From: Notospermus geniculatus
Lineage: Eukaryota; Nemertea; Pilidiophora; Heteronemertea; Lineidae
Direction: 5' to 3'
Length of the DNA stretch: 64,000 nucleotides
Assembly (NCBI GenBank): GCA_002633025.1
Contig: NMRB01001815.1
Coordinates: forward strand, 64,934 to 128,933
The notes under the pieces are model-generated. The model saw only the letters and a program-made list of their open reading frames with translations, ran no database searches and was not told the DNA's origin. Shown here piece by piece: positions 42,256-54,021 of the stretch (its first letter is position 1; the number at the start of each line of letters is the position of its first letter). The position numbers and the translations under genes were made by a program.

Positions 42256-42492
42256 GGTTTTGAGCACAGGGACTTGAGGCATGCATTGCAGGGGTGGTGG
42301 GCGTGTTACAGAGGTCCAATAACACACCCCCGAGTAATGCCCCGGTATACTAACGTATACCCAGTAGAAAAATAACTAGGTATACGTCAGTATACCGGGG
42401 CATTACTCGGGGGTTTGTTATTAGGCCTAGACCTCTGTAACACGCCCACCACCCCTGCAATGCATGCCTCAAGTCCCTGTGGTTTTGAGCAC
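42256..42492. mobile_element. Long foldback element with 12-base target duplication
   Basis: Arms of roughly 90 bases pair across the element (42268-42480), starting agggacttgaggcatgcatt and including cgggggtt and taccggggcattactcgg. The direct repeat ggttttgagcac flanks it exactly (42256-42267 and 42481-42492), consistent with a target-site duplication. Confidence 0.8.
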
Positions 42493-43621
42493 CAAACCAT
42501 GCCAAACAAACAAACAAGCATCAAGCAAAGGACAAGCATCAACAATCAAAGGTGGATTTGGTGTAAGAAATGTGGCTAAAGTTTAGAATCCCCCGTCGGA
42601 AGTGACGTTACTCCATGGCACACAATGGAAATCCTATTGTACAATGTGGCTTTCCGTCAATCGATGACCTTTTTTTGGGCACTGACAGGGGATTCTACAC
42701 TCGTTCCGGCCTACATGACTGAGCAGCTGGTGGCCGGGTTGCCCCCCCCCCCGCATGCCCGCCCCGGCCGCCCCACAGGCTACTTTAGTTTTGCCTTTCG
42801 GCCCCAGTGTTGGAGAATTTATGATTACAATACGTACGATGCATGTGGGTAGGCCTATCGGTAGGCAGGCCTACCCTTGGATTGGAACGAGATACTTTCC
42901 ATGCCATGGCTGCATGGGCGAGATTGATAGCGTTGGTAGGCCTACCGTATGTAGTTTAAAAAAGGACTAGGCCTATTGCCACTTTTTCTCGACAGCCAGC
43001 GCCACCGTGCCATTCTCCAACCCAGGGACTAACTACGTTGTCGGCGAATTGATCCAATTTACTAGGCCTACGTACATTAGTTCGTCTTACTGCCGCTAGG
43101 TGGCTCCCTCTACGTCAGCAGTCAAGAGATCCAATACCGTGCTCCTTTAATAACATGGTCGATAGAGTGACTAGCTTAACGCGGGTATGTTTTGCACAGC
43201 TTAGGGAAGAAATATACAGTACCGGTACTCCTTTAATTTTCAGCGAGTATGATTTCCATCCGTTATGCTTTGAATTCAGTTTATCAAATGTAACAATGAC
43301 AATACTCTTTAATTTCAGCATGTTTGATTTGGAGAGGTTCTTATCTTACCTGCTTGTGTTTCTTGGGTTGTAAAAACTGATGCAGTTTTGAACAAATGTT
43401 GCAGTTGAGGGTGCAGGATTTCTCTGGTGGCGGAAATGGAAGGCGAACAATCATCTGCACTGGTGGACTGTTCATTGTTTCTGGCATGGCTGCACTTTGC
43501 AGACCTAATTACCACTGAAATGAAGATCATCATAATCTGTATAAGTACACCATATAGACGATTCTCGAATTTGCAGATCTGCGCACTTACGGCGAGATCG
43601 CAACCACAACCTTCATTGACC

Positions 43622-43920
43622 TTGGGAGCCTCGGTGGGGTAGTGGTTCGGGTCTCCGACTAGCGGTCAGAGGGTCCCGGGTTCGAATCCCACTGTGGTGT
43701 GAGACTTTTGGCAAGTCTCTTTGCCTTACTGTCCTCTCTCCACCCTGGTATTAAATGGGTACCGGTCGGAAAAGCTCAGATTGTAGCGCTGAATGAGCAG
43801 CTCATCTGAGTTCTACTGAAAGGTTTCAGGATAGACTGGGGTTAAAGTGTAAAGTCGGATGACACCTCTACCGTTGTTGATATCAGACTATAAATCCAAA
43901 CTTTAAACTTTAACTTAAAC
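43622..43920 (+). mobile_element. tRNA-derived SINE with intact A and B boxes
   Basis: The head resembles a tRNA: box A tggggtagtgg at 43635-43645 and box B ggttcgaatcc at 43679-43689. The body contains ccaccctggtattaaatggg and ends in an aaactttaaactttaactt simple repeat. Intact Pol III promoter boxes suggest a fairly young copy. It lacks a foldable full tRNA 3' half, so it is not called a tRNA gene. Confidence 0.7.
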
Positions 43921-44023
43921 CTTGATCTGAAACCAGCTGACGTGACGCAATCCATGATTCAGCAATGGTTCGACTCTGACACAATGTCGTCGAAGTCACT
44001 GTCGTGGGGTTCTCTGCATCACG

Positions 44024-44688
44024 TCATTCAGTTTCAGACCGAGGTTGTGTTTGCGATTTCGCGGAAGTGCGTAGATCTTTCTCGTTCATGTCAATTTGAG
44101 AATTGTCTGTACAACATGTCACAATGCCAGTGTCTCTTGAGTTGAAGCTGGTGGCTTCTCCCATCCATGATGACCCAAGTGCTCGACCACCACCACCAGC
44201 TGCCGACGATGCTCTTTTACCTGTTGATCTGTGGCAAATGGGGGGAAAATATATGATAATGTAATTAGATGTACGTACAGTATGTCATGTTCCATACATT
44301 GCCATACAGACCTTTTTCCAGTCACCCCTCTGTCAAGTAGTAAGGGAATACAGCACAGCTTGGTGCACACTCTGCCATATTGTCTGAACGATCAGGTACA
44401 ACGATTACTGTCTTCACGTTGCAACAGTCACCAGCATCTAATGCTCACAGAAAATTTTCATAATGCTCCAAAATTCAGATCAGCCTGCTTCCGTTTGATC
44501 GTCCCATCCATCCCTATCCCTCCCTCCATAAAGACTAAGAAACAGTGGACTTACCATGACTGATTTTCACCTTTTCAAAGACCCCATCCTCAGCAGCAGT
44601 GCCATCACTTCCTTGTCTATCAGGAATTTTGCAATAATCTCTTCTGCTGTGGATGCTTCCTTCCTCGCGTCTTTGTCACGATGCTGTC
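44024..44688 (-). CDS. Unidentified gene, candidate last two exons
   Basis: I do not recognise this protein. A putative exon at 44688-44571 reads QHRDKDARKEASTAEEIIAK and then FLIDKEVMALLLRMGSLK, with acceptor gattcag and donor aaaag-gtgaaa. It joins in phase to an exon at 44228-44024 that stays open for 67 codons (beginning STGKRASSAAGGGGRALGSS, ending SAKSQTQPRSETE) before its stop at 44024-44026. The combined open length and charged composition look coding. A stronger donor (catg-gtaagt at 44554) would instead shift the last exon to a different 36-codon frame. Upstream exons and the true start are not identified. Confidence 0.35.
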
Positions 44689-45027
44689 TGAATCACCATC
44701 TGCTTATTGGAAAACTCTTTCACGAATACCAATCACCCCATTGGTGCATAATGATTCGTTCATTAGCCGTCCGCGTTGCTACATTTTGTAAGAATGCCAA
44801 ACACCGGTTGTTGAGCACAGATGATATGAGGCGTTCAGAAACGGCCACGACTTAAGATTAGCTGTGTCAAGGCTTGTTATTGGAGGTGGGTAGCCAGAGG
44901 GTTGTCGATTTCTCTGTGATTTCATTCAACATTGGACATCACACGATCATTCTGTCTTTCTTGCATTCAAGTCCTTCCATATTGATAGCATACTTGGATA
45001 CCGACAGGGATAAGTTCGGGTACTTCT

Positions 45028-45160
45028 CTTAGGCTGTGATCACATAGAGCTACACGCTACACGGGCACACCGGTTAACAATGCAATGGCTTCACAAAGAG
45101 CTCGCAACCGCGAAGCCATTGTTAACCGGCATGTCCATGTAGTGTGATTGCAGCCTTAAG
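45028..45160. repeat. Foldback hairpin element
   Basis: The arms cttaggctgtgatcacat and a complementary gtgattgcagccttaag end, with caccggttaacaatg and cattgttaaccgg inside, pair across about 130 bases. Confidence 0.65.
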
Positions 45161-45800
45161 AGATGGTGTCAACATGTAGGCGTAGCAGTAGCACATTCAA
45201 CGATAGATACCAGAATTTTGTATTGAGAAGTCTTCCCTCTTGATTCAGTTTCCTCTCATTGACATTACTTCTGGTGCAAAGGTCATATCTTATCAATCCA
45301 TTGCATTAGAATTGGATTTTTGAGTTGTTTCTGCATCCTGAGGTAATCAGTGATTCCTCACGCTCATTCCCTACATGACAGATGAAGCGTCATAAAGCCA
45401 CTGATTTTATATGTCATGCTGTGTCTGTGGGTTGCAATCAAACCCAATATTTTCCCTCAGCTACATGTAGCTGTATACTGGCTCACCAGCTATCTGTGTC
45501 TATGTGGGGTTCTCTTAGTGATATTGATCACTGATGTCTGATATTTGGAATCGGCCTAGGTACGAGGTTTGTTCTCGCATTGATCGTGGTTATTTAGCAT
45601 TTAGAGCGGAGTGCTCGGTGTCTCATATAGGAGCCTTTGGGATTTGACCTTAACAAAACTATTGGAGAATATTTTATATTATAAAGTAAGTAAGTAAGTG
45701 AATTGATTGCATGTGCCTGTATCACCATAGTCAGACATGGAATTGATATGCTAGATTTGTCATATTTTGTGCCTAGAAACTGCAGCCTGATGTTTTTACT

Positions 45801-45993
45801 AACTGGTTCTATCTGAACCATGTGGAAGAGGCTTGACCAGAGCAGGACAAGTCTTATCATTCTTGAGTGCACTCATGGTAGGTCTGAACCAGTCACTTCC
45901 GAGCTGGTCTTGTTGAAATTGCAGCAAGTCCTCATCAGTCATGACTGAGCAGAGGTAGATTCTCCACGGGGCTCTGGTTTCCTCCTGCATTCT
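45801..45993 (-). CDS. Unidentified candidate coding exon
   Basis: After the acceptor ttactgtgcacag an open frame of about 64 codons runs RMQEETRAPWRIYLCSVM and then TDEDLLQFQQDQLGSDWF to a stop near 45801. Composition looks protein-like, but no donor gives a clean join to the candidate exons at 44024-44688. It may belong to the same minus-strand gene, or be chance. No family was recognised. Confidence 0.25.
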
Positions 45994-46411
45994 CTGTGCA
46001 CAGTAATGCAGTAAGAAGGGAAAACATGACAACCTAGCTTGCTAACTATAAGGTGTCATGGGGGGTTAATTGCATCTGTCTCTCTGACGTAGATGCGTGA
46101 TCACATTTCTGTGGCATGCCGAAAATCAATAATTATCATTGATGGGGGAAGATTTGATTGTGTTGGTAGGTCGGGAGATGAGGTTTGGAATTAATGTTTT
46201 TTTTGTCTGCATCACTAATGCCAGCCTCCCCTGTCTCTTGTAACTGAGACAGTCACGCTATCAATACTGCTGGTGCTGGTCAGAAGATGGACAAAAGCAA
46301 CGCCTCAGTTTCTATGGTTTTTGCTTCAAGTGGCGACTCATCTCTCACAAATAATGTTTTCACTTTGCCATTCTGACAGCTCTTTGTGCAGTTGAAACTG
46401 ACAAGGACATG

Positions 46412-46729
46412 TACCGTATTTTTCGGACTATAAGGCGCGGCTTTTTTTCATGAAGAAGGGTCTAATTGGGGGTGCGCCTTATAGGGTGGTGCACCTTATC
46501 TGCAGATAGAGTCCGAAAATTTGATCAGAAGTGTCACAACAAGCTAATCATACAACCAGGTCAGTTTGATGCATAACATTGCTGTGGTTCACCTGATGAC
46601 TGCGTCTTATAGGAAGGTGCGTCTTATAGAGCAGTGTGTCTTATGTATGGATTTCGTCAAGGGTTTACGGCGAAATTAGGGGGTGCGCCTTATAGTCAGG
46701 TGCGCCCTATAGTCGCGAAAATACGGTAT
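46412..46729. mobile_element. Element with taccgtatttttcggactat ends
   Basis: The left end taccgtatttttcggactat followed by aaggcgc and the right end gcgccctatagtcgcgaaaa followed by tacggta are inverted repeats. The interior repeats gcgccttatag and variants several times. A repeat with this end sequence is widespread in aquatic animal genomes. It lies just upstream of the PAQR first coding exon. Confidence 0.7.
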
Positions 46730-46797
46730 ATCATTTTTTCAAAACTGTCCCTGTTGTCTTTTCAGCTATTTCCCAGTGTTAGGACCCATTACCGACC

Positions 46798-48065
46798 ATG
46801 GACACAAGTATAGAGAATTCTTCAGCGACGCAAATAACTAAAAGATGTAAAGGTGGTGCTGGTAAATATATGAATGGCGAGCAGGAGGAACAAGACCATG
46901 ATGGAAAACTGGGTAAGTCAAGTTCCTCCGAGAAACTTGAATGAGCCAGTAAAGACCTAAGCCAAAAACTCAAGAGTTACGCTGCCCATTCGGTTAGGCA
47001 TTTTACTGTCTTCATCTTGTTATTTTCTTCATTTCAGCTGAAAATGGTGAAGTGAAGAGTGAAAACGTCGAAGAATCTCGTACATGGTTCGGTTTATTGC
47101 CAACGAAGAGATATGATGAGGTCCCGCGGATATTCCGTGAGCCGCACATCCTGGCCGGCTTCCGTCAACCCTACCAGCCTTGGTGGTACTATCTCTTGAG
47201 TATTTTTCAGGTCCACAATGAGTCGGTGAATGTCTGGACACATTTGATTGCCTGTTTATTAATGTGTAAGAAAGTGAAAAATGTCACCGACGCCGGATAT
47301 GACCTTGTTGGCGACCCCTATATGTGGCCACTGATCGCTGGATTCCTCGCAGGGTTCTTGCTCTATGGCTGTAGCAGTTTTGCTCATTGTTTCCAGTCAA
47401 AATCAGAGAATTATCACTACTTCTGCTTCATGGTGGATTACTCCGCAATTGGCGTCTATGGCTTTGGTTGTGCCCTTCTACACTTCCACTACAGCGGCGA
47501 CGAAGAGTTTTACTACGGTACGAGGTCATTCTTCATACCTGTTGCCACGTTCATGGGATTCTTCACCTATTTTGGGAACATGCATGGAAAATTGACGTAC
47601 TCACGCCCGTACCCATTCACTCGTAAACTGTGGCAGATCGGATCCGTCGCTGCGATGTACGCCTGGTTGATTCTTCCTGTCGTCCATCGTTTCTTCGACT
47701 GCCAGTTCTACCAGGATGAGCACCACTGCGATCGAAGTCTGTACTGCCATCTACGTCAAGTCTTTTTCTTTCTAACAAGTGGTCTCTTCTATGCTTCAGA
47801 TATCCCCCAGAAGTTTCTCTCCGGATATTTTGACATAATCGGTCATAGTCATCAAATATTCCATGTCTTCATTGCACTCTGTACGTTAGCTAAACTTGAC
47901 GCGATTCTTATCGATATCCAAGATAATTATCAGTATATTATCAAGCGTCCTCAACCAACATTTTTTTCGTCATTTGGCTCACTCATTATTATAATCTCGT
48001 TAGAAATTGCCTGGGTGTTATTCAACAGACGGAAAATCATGGATAAGGCTGCAAAAGAAGTATGA
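46798..48065 (+). CDS. Membrane progestin receptor, class II PAQR family
   Basis: Seven-transmembrane-type receptor of the progestin and adipoQ receptor family, closest by eye to the PAQR5-8 group that binds steroids at the membrane. Two exons (46798-46912 and 47038-48065) join to 380 codons plus stop, close to the family's 330-380. The short first exon encodes an acidic, non-conserved N terminus from MDTSIENSS. The second has the family core VPRIFREPHILAGFR, NVWTHL, SSFAHCFQSKS (Ser and His of the hemolysin-III-type metal site), DYSAIGVYGFG, PVVHR and GHSHQIFHVF (the C-terminal His pair). The start was chosen at 46798 because it follows an acceptor-like region and is the first in-frame Met. 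The last exon is repeated from residue 203 or so onward at 49068-49607. The steroid ligand is inferred from the family. Confidence 0.93.
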
Positions 48066-48581
48066 TGTTTCCTGTCTATAGTCAGAATTTCATGGTGTAC
48101 CACCGTACGTGTGTACCTAGTCCTGGTATGTAAGCATTTCAACGCTCTAGGCGGCTTCTTTGTTGGTTGTGTCTCATGATTTCTCAGGCATTTTAGAAGT
48201 GCAATTATACGTGATATAATCTTCAACAATAACCCATGACATATTCGTTCAACTTAGAGAGAGAACTGGTTGTTTCAATAACCTGATAACGTATCTTATA
48301 TAGACCCTTACAGGAATTGGTATCAACCGATGTATCGGAATCTTTTGCACTATCCTGTGCAGAATTTCCTCTTTTAAGACTTGGCTTTAAGTCCAAAGGT
48401 TTTAAATACCGGTAGCTCCAGGTTTTCTGAATGGAAGTCAAGTTGCTGTGGCAACTCGCATATTGAAGGATCTGAAAAAAAAAATGTCATGATGGTATAA
48501 AGCAATCTTTCTTTTTGTAAATTGTATTACTGTTTAGTCATAGTTTTTTACTTCATTTTGTGCAGTATTTGTTTTACTTTT

Positions 48582-48962
48582 TAGCTCACTGGGGTGAGCT
48601 ATTACGATGGTGCAGCGTCCGTTGTCCGTCGTCGTCGTCCGTCGTTGTCCGTTAGCAGGGCACGTTTCGTAACCGCTGGAGCTATTGATCTGAAACTTGG
48701 TACATATATACCCCTAGGTCAGATGACCCACGACACCAAGTTTCCGTCCCATTCGACTCTCTGTTTGGCCACCAGGTGGCGGAAACCAAAAACACAAAAA
48801 GTGCAATAACTCCTGAACTAATGACTAGATCATCTCCAAATTTTTATCATAGGTGTAGCTAATAAGGATACATAACATATATAACGGGTTTTTGATTTGA
48901 CCTACTTTTCAAGGTCACAGAGGTCAAAGTTCGCCAAAAGTGACGAACCTGCCACAGTTTGT
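48582..48962. repeat. Hairpin-headed dispersed repeat at contig end
   Basis: It begins with a perfect hairpin tagctcac-tggg-gtgagcta (48582-48601) followed by a gtccgtcgtcgtcc-rich stretch. Its distal part around 48830-48945 is the reverse complement of sequence near 38780-38890. The second PAQR copy lacks it after 50118, so it is a candidate haplotype-specific insertion, and it runs into the N gap. Confidence 0.6.
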
Positions 48963-49067
48963 NNNNNNNNNNNNNNNNNNNNNNNNNNNNNNNNNNNNNN
49001 NNNNNNNNNNNNNNNNNNNNNNNNNNNNNNNNNNNNNNNNNNNNNNNNNNNNNNNNNNNNNNNNNNN

Positions 49068-49607
49068 TCATTCTTCATACCTGTTGCCACGTTCATGGGA
49101 TTCTTCACCTATTTTGGGAACATGCATGGAAAATTGACGTACTCACGCCCGTACCCATTCACTCGTAAACTGTGGCAGATCGGATCCGTCGCTGCGATGT
49201 ACGCCTGGTTGATCCTTCCTGTCGTCCATCGTTTCTTCGACTGCCAGTTCTACCAGGATGAGCACCACTGCGATCGAAGTCTGTACTGCCATCTACGTCA
49301 AGTCTTTTTCTTTCTAACAAGTGGTCTCTTCTATGCTTCAGATATCCCCCAGAAGTTTCTCTCCGGATATTTTGACATAATCGGTCACAGTCATCAAATA
49401 TTCCATGTCTTCATTGCACTCTGTACGTTAGCTAAACTTGACGCCATTCTTATCGATATTCAAGATAATTATCAGTATATTATCAAGCGTCCTCAACCAA
49501 CATTTTTTTCGTCATTTGGCTCACTCATTATTATAATCTCGTTAGAAATTGCCTGGGTGTTATATAACAGACGGAAAATCATGGATAAGGCCGCAAAAGA
49601 AGTATGA
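49068..49607 (+). CDS. Partial second copy of PAQR receptor 3' half
   Basis: This fragment begins inside the open frame immediately after an N run (48963-49067) and encodes the same C-terminal 179 residues as 47526-48065, with almost only synonymous changes and one Phe-to-Tyr change near the end (VLFNRR versus VLYNRR). The similarity continues through the 3' UTR to about 50118, beyond what selection on protein would keep. It is best read as the other haplotype of the same gene, its 5' part lost in the gap, rather than a second functional gene. Confidence 0.85.
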   Translation, partial: SFFIPVATFMGFFTYFGNMHGKLTYSRPYPFTRKLWQIGSVAAMYAWLILPVVHRFFDCQFYQDEHHCDRSLYCHLRQVFFFLTSGLFYASDIPQKFLSGYFDIIGHSHQIFHVFIALCTLAKLDAILIDIQDNYQYIIKRPQPTFFSSFGSLIIIISLEIAWVLYNRRKIMDKAAKEV

Positions 49608-50777
49608 TGTTTCCTGTCTATAGTCAGAATTTCATGGTGTACCACCGTACGTGTGTACCTAGTCCTGGTGTGTAAGCATTTCAGCGCTCTAGGCGGCTTC
49701 TTTGTTGGTTGTGTCTCATGATTTCTCAGGCATTTTAGAAGTGCAATTATACGTGATATAATCTTCAACAATAACCCATGACATATTCATTCAACTTAGA
49801 GAGTGAACTGGTTGTTTCAATAACCTGATAACAGCTATAGACCCTTACAGGAATTGGTATCAACCGATGTATCGGAATCTTTTGCACTATCCTGTGCAGA
49901 ATTTCCTCTTTTAAGACTTGGCTTTAAGTCCAAAGGTTTTAAATACTGGTAGCTCCAGGTTTTCTGAATGGAAGTCAAGTTGCTGTGGCAACTCGCGCAT
50001 TGAAGGATCTGATAAAAAAACATAGTCATGATGGTAAAGCAATCTCTCTTTTTGTAAATTGTATTTACTTTTTAGTCGTAGTTTTTTACTTAATTTTGTA
50101 CAGTATTTGTTTCACGTTTTTAAGTTGCAATATCCAGTGCAATATTAGTTTTAGGTCCGTCCAGACTCCGATTTCTACTTCAAGAGTCTGTTTTTGCCCG
50201 ATGTTTTTGCTTATTCCTGCTTTCATGTACTTAGTCACAGGCCTTGGATTTAACCAACCACACCTTGGCCTGCTAGCTCTGTTTGTGTGATCGCATGTAC
50301 TTGAACTTTCGACCAAATGGATGCCATCTTTTGGCAGTTCTGTTGGCCGTTCATCAGATTTTGATTTCTGTGATAATTCTGTTTTATTCACAATGCAATG
50401 CAGCATGTACGTCTGCCTACGGTTATCTTATTCAGTAGCTACGATGTACAAAACTTTATTACATGAGAAAAGTCTAGTCTTTTCTACCCTGGTCATAAGC
50501 TCTTTTGTTTGTAAATAACAAACTTCCTAGTCCTTTTCTTCAACTTTCATTCCAATCGATGTCCATTATAATGTAATGTATCTTTAGAATATGTTTAGTC
50601 AAGGAGTCTTCGTCTCATGTCTCAATCTGACCAAACAAATTTGGTTGCACTCAGTATAAATGAGCATGTAATTTTTAAAATAATGTTCAATATCTTGTGA
50701 TGCATAATAACATGACAATCTGTCAGTACACTACTCTCAGTTCATTAACTAATACATGTAACTGTTAAAGCACTCAT

Positions 50778-50922
50778 TAAAGCTGCATTTACCAGACATC
50801 CGGAATGCGGTATAGGGATGCGGAATCCCCGGCGGAATGATATGTTGTATACGAAAATGCATTGCATTTTCCGCTTCCGCGTTCCACAATCCGCATTCCG
50901 CGTGTCAGCTAAACTAGCTTAA
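50778..50922. mobile_element. Palindromic MITE, family shared with 25001
   Basis: The ends aagctgcatttaccagacat and agctaaactagctt are imperfect inverted repeats, with ccggaatgcgg against ccgcattccg. It has the same terminal and subterminal words as the element at 25001-25122. Confidence 0.65.
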
Positions 50923-50985
50923 GTCATTCCACACCATAATACAGTAATCATTTTATGGTACTAAGGGAACAGTTGAGGTAGAGGT

Positions 50986-51186
50986 GCAGTGGAACCCCCC
51001 TTTAGTGGTCACCTCTACCAGGAGGACACCTCTCTTGTAAGGCCAACACCAATGTTCATGCCAAATTGGTCATTTCTATTCATTTTGACCTCTGATCTGG
51101 ACATGTCTCAATCAGGGACAGCTTTCGTCAGTCTCAATGGTGTCCTTATCAGAGACAATTGAACCACTCAGAGTGGTTCAATTGTA
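50986..51186. mobile_element. MITE of the cagtggaacc family
   Basis: It starts cagtggaacc, contains aggaggacacctct and ggtgtccttat, and ends in a ttgaaccactcagagtggttcaat palindrome-like stretch. Related to the elements at 18833 and 63579. Confidence 0.6.
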
Positions 51187-51639
51187 CATTTTGCCAGAGC
51201 TAAGGGATCTTCATCCATTCCATGTTGAGTCAATGTAATCTACTGGGAATATACTCAAGAGTTTGAGGCGTCTTCTGATCTCAGATGGTTGGTCATATCA
51301 TGTTCACATAACTTGAGAAAACATATCACGTTATCTTTTTGCCCATATAACAGGACAGACAGGGGAAATAAATATTCTTTAATCCCAACATTGTGAAGTT
51401 TCTCAGAGAATCTTTTACACTTGTACACATGTATGTTTGCAGCTCAGTTCAACATACAATATACTTGTTACAATTGATTTGTTGACTGCTTTTCACATGT
51501 ATTGACATTATATAGATTTTCTCTCAGATTCTGTTTTTTCACAACTGCTTGATATGTGCTAGCATGGAGGTATTATCTTAATACATGTAATACCGTACCT
51601 CCATGGTGCCAGGTACACATCACATTTTTCTCATGAATG

Positions 51640-51795
51640 TAAGGCCTAGTTTATACTTCGACGCACGACCATCGGCGTCCGACGCGCGATCAAAATCTGG
51701 ACGCCGACCTAATGAAGTAGGCTTATGTCGGCGTACAGATTTTGATCGTGTGTCGGACGCCGATGGTCTTGCGTCGAAGTATAAACTAGGCTTTA
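51640..51795. mobile_element. Near-perfect palindromic MITE
   Basis: The arms aaggcctagtttatacttcg and cgaagtataaactaggcttt extend inward through acgcacgaccatcggcgtcc and gacgcgcgatcaaaatctg with few mismatches, so nearly the whole 156 bases can fold back. Confidence 0.8.
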
Positions 51796-53925
51796 GTCAG
51801 CTTTAATAGCTACACGGAAGAGAAGTGATTGAATTGGTATTGCCCATGAGGCCTCTGCATCATCAGATTGTTACCCCAAGGCTTCATCACACGGGTTACT
51901 CTCCTTGTAATGGGCCTGCCTTACCATGACACGGCACATCATCATGTTGTGAGGCCTCTTTATCAAGGCCACCGTTGAGGAATATTGTTCTATTAAGACA
52001 GAGATGACCTCCTGGTAGAGGTATCCATCGTATGTTGAATGCGATTGGTCACATTTGTCTGTTAAAGTAGCTGGGAGATGGTCCCTCAAAACCATTTGTT
52101 GACTTTACTCATAAACTAATGAAAATAAAGATCTGTCTGAACATGCGAGTTTTTGTTCGTTATTGTTTTGGGCCTGTTAATGTCGTAAGATTGATTTGTA
52201 ATGAGACGCTGTCCGTCAGGACAACAGCTTCTCACTGTTGCCTTGTGTGTACCGGTACAAGGAATCTCTGAGAACAGAAAAGTCAACCAAACACATTCAC
52301 TTCAGTCATTTATTTCAACAAAAAGAATGAGAGAGAGTGGACAGAATAATTTAATCTGTTTTAGCACACATGGATTATATTTACAGCTCCACTCACAGTT
52401 GTGTCTACATGTACGTGTATTTACAGTGCATCTTCTATTGTTCACATAGATCAGAGAACAAGGTAGGGGCCTACATGTATCCTGGATACCCACCTTTGTG
52501 ATAAGTTTACAGGACTCGGAAAGAAACTAATGAACACTGCTTATATTTCGTCTTAATACACCTGATCAATCCTGAACATTACTGTGAATAAACAGTCTGG
52601 CTGAGACTTGTGACCACTGCAATCTCAAGTTTACGATATCAACCGTCTTTGCCAATCCATTGCTCCAGTTAATACGTTCTCACTGTTAATGTTGCAGCTT
52701 CACCACAAAGCTTCACACATACATGTAAATTCTTAATGTTATTACTTTACACACAATACAAGAATATATTAGATACTTTTTTGGAAAAAAAATTGCATGG
52801 CATGAAAATATATAATCACAGCAAATTACACAATCTCATCTGGGAATCGGAAACTATTTTCAAGATTTCACAAGAATAAATCAAAATTTACATTGCCCTG
52901 TCATTCCTAACTATCGAGGCTTCAGCAGCTACACTCTTCTCAATATCCCTTGTCACTTGCCCTGGTCTCAACACCAACTTTAGGGCGTGTGACAAGCAAA
53001 TATAAGAGGAGTGTATAGGCTTCAGTAAACAAAACTGGATTAATAGAGCTACTGCATAAAGTTACGAAATTCTCATTAAACGCAAAGACTGACAGGTTTC
53101 AAAGACTTCACAAATTGAAAACGTAACTATTTGGTATACATCATGTACACGACGACAAGACAATAGTTACATGTAACAACACTGATTCTGCTGTGTTATG
53201 CACAAGTGGTGAAACTAAAACACCCAGCTATGTAGGCCTACACCACCATCATGTACATGCATTGAGTCCTCCCATAGCTGATTGAAAAGGCTGCAAATTG
53301 GTTGAATGGGCAAGGACCATGTGAACAGCAAATCACGAAAACGAAGGGCTCTCATGAAAATCTTAGTGATGTTCTTTTCAATTATTGTACAACAGCAACA
53401 GTCTCTGAATATGGATTTGACTGCCTGCGCAGCTACTCCTAAGCAACTAATCCTAATTATGCTAAACAATTACAAAGACACAATCACATCGTAGCCGAAA
53501 ATACATTTTCATGAAGCAATGGTTTTACTGCAAAGATAAGGCATGTGTATCTTAGTGTTCTGTGGATACACATTAACACTAGCGCTACTAATGGAATGAA
53601 CAGCCACATAATACAAGGCCTGACGATAACTGACAAATTATGTATAAGATTGAAACAAATCAAGTATTGCTGGCATACACACTTCGGAGGAGCGAGGTTC
53701 TGCAGAAGCATACTACTGGTCACCTCCTGGCTTATTGCTCTCACCAGTTATGCTATTGCCAAATGAATGTACAAAGTCAGGGGTTGACAAGGTAGGCTGG
53801 GGTCCTGCATAGAGTGAGCAAGGGCCTCTCTGTCCAGGATGTCCAAATCTACTGGTAATGCCTTTTTGTGGAGATTCACTAAGAGGGCTGGGGGGAGGGG
53901 TTGTCCGGTGCAGTCTCATCATAGA

Positions 53926-54021
53926 TTATTTTGCCAAGGTGGACAACTCCATCCTTTTACGGACTTCCGTAATGACGACAAATGCCTTAGTATCAGCAGG
54001 ATTTTCTTTACCACACATCAG
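53926..54021 (-). CDS. Candidate terminal exon of unidentified gene
   Basis: Following the good acceptor ccctataattgacag, 31 in-frame codons read LMCGKENPADTKAFVVITE and then VRKRMELSTLAK before a stop at 53926-53928. The sequence looks protein-like, but 31 open codons are weak evidence and no partner exon was found. It cannot be joined in frame to the TTC39 exons upstream on the same strand. I do not recognise the protein. Confidence 0.25.
   Translation of the reverse strand: MMCGKENPADTKAFVVITEVRKRMELSTLAK

Larger units (their letters stand above)
34217..44023. other. Long gene-poor, repeat-rich interval
   Basis: No convincing coding exon was recognised in nearly 10 kb. It contains a poly-G run after the single-N gap at 35559, a second gap at 38907, and the repeats and mobile elements listed separately (37882, 38191, 38480, 40944, 42268, 43622). 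Unrecognised 5' exons of FAK could lie here. Confidence 0.45.
50119..53925. other. Intergenic, repeats only recognised
   Basis: Downstream of the second PAQR copy. It holds the MITEs at 50778, 50986 and 51640 and a miniature hairpin at 51563-51605. No coding exon was recognised. An open minus-strand frame at 53713-53922 is Pro/Ser-rich (TPPPSPLSESPQKG) but lies in the putative 3' flank of the exon at 53926. Confidence 0.4.

Noticed and set aside
43677-43689. Possible functional tRNA gene from a perfect box B
   Set aside because: Box A and B are present, but the acceptor and anticodon arms do not form a full cloverleaf, and a SINE body with a simple-repeat tail follows.
47365-47626. Alternative-frame open readings inside the PAQR exon
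   Set aside because: They are out of frame with the conserved receptor, which fully explains the sequence.
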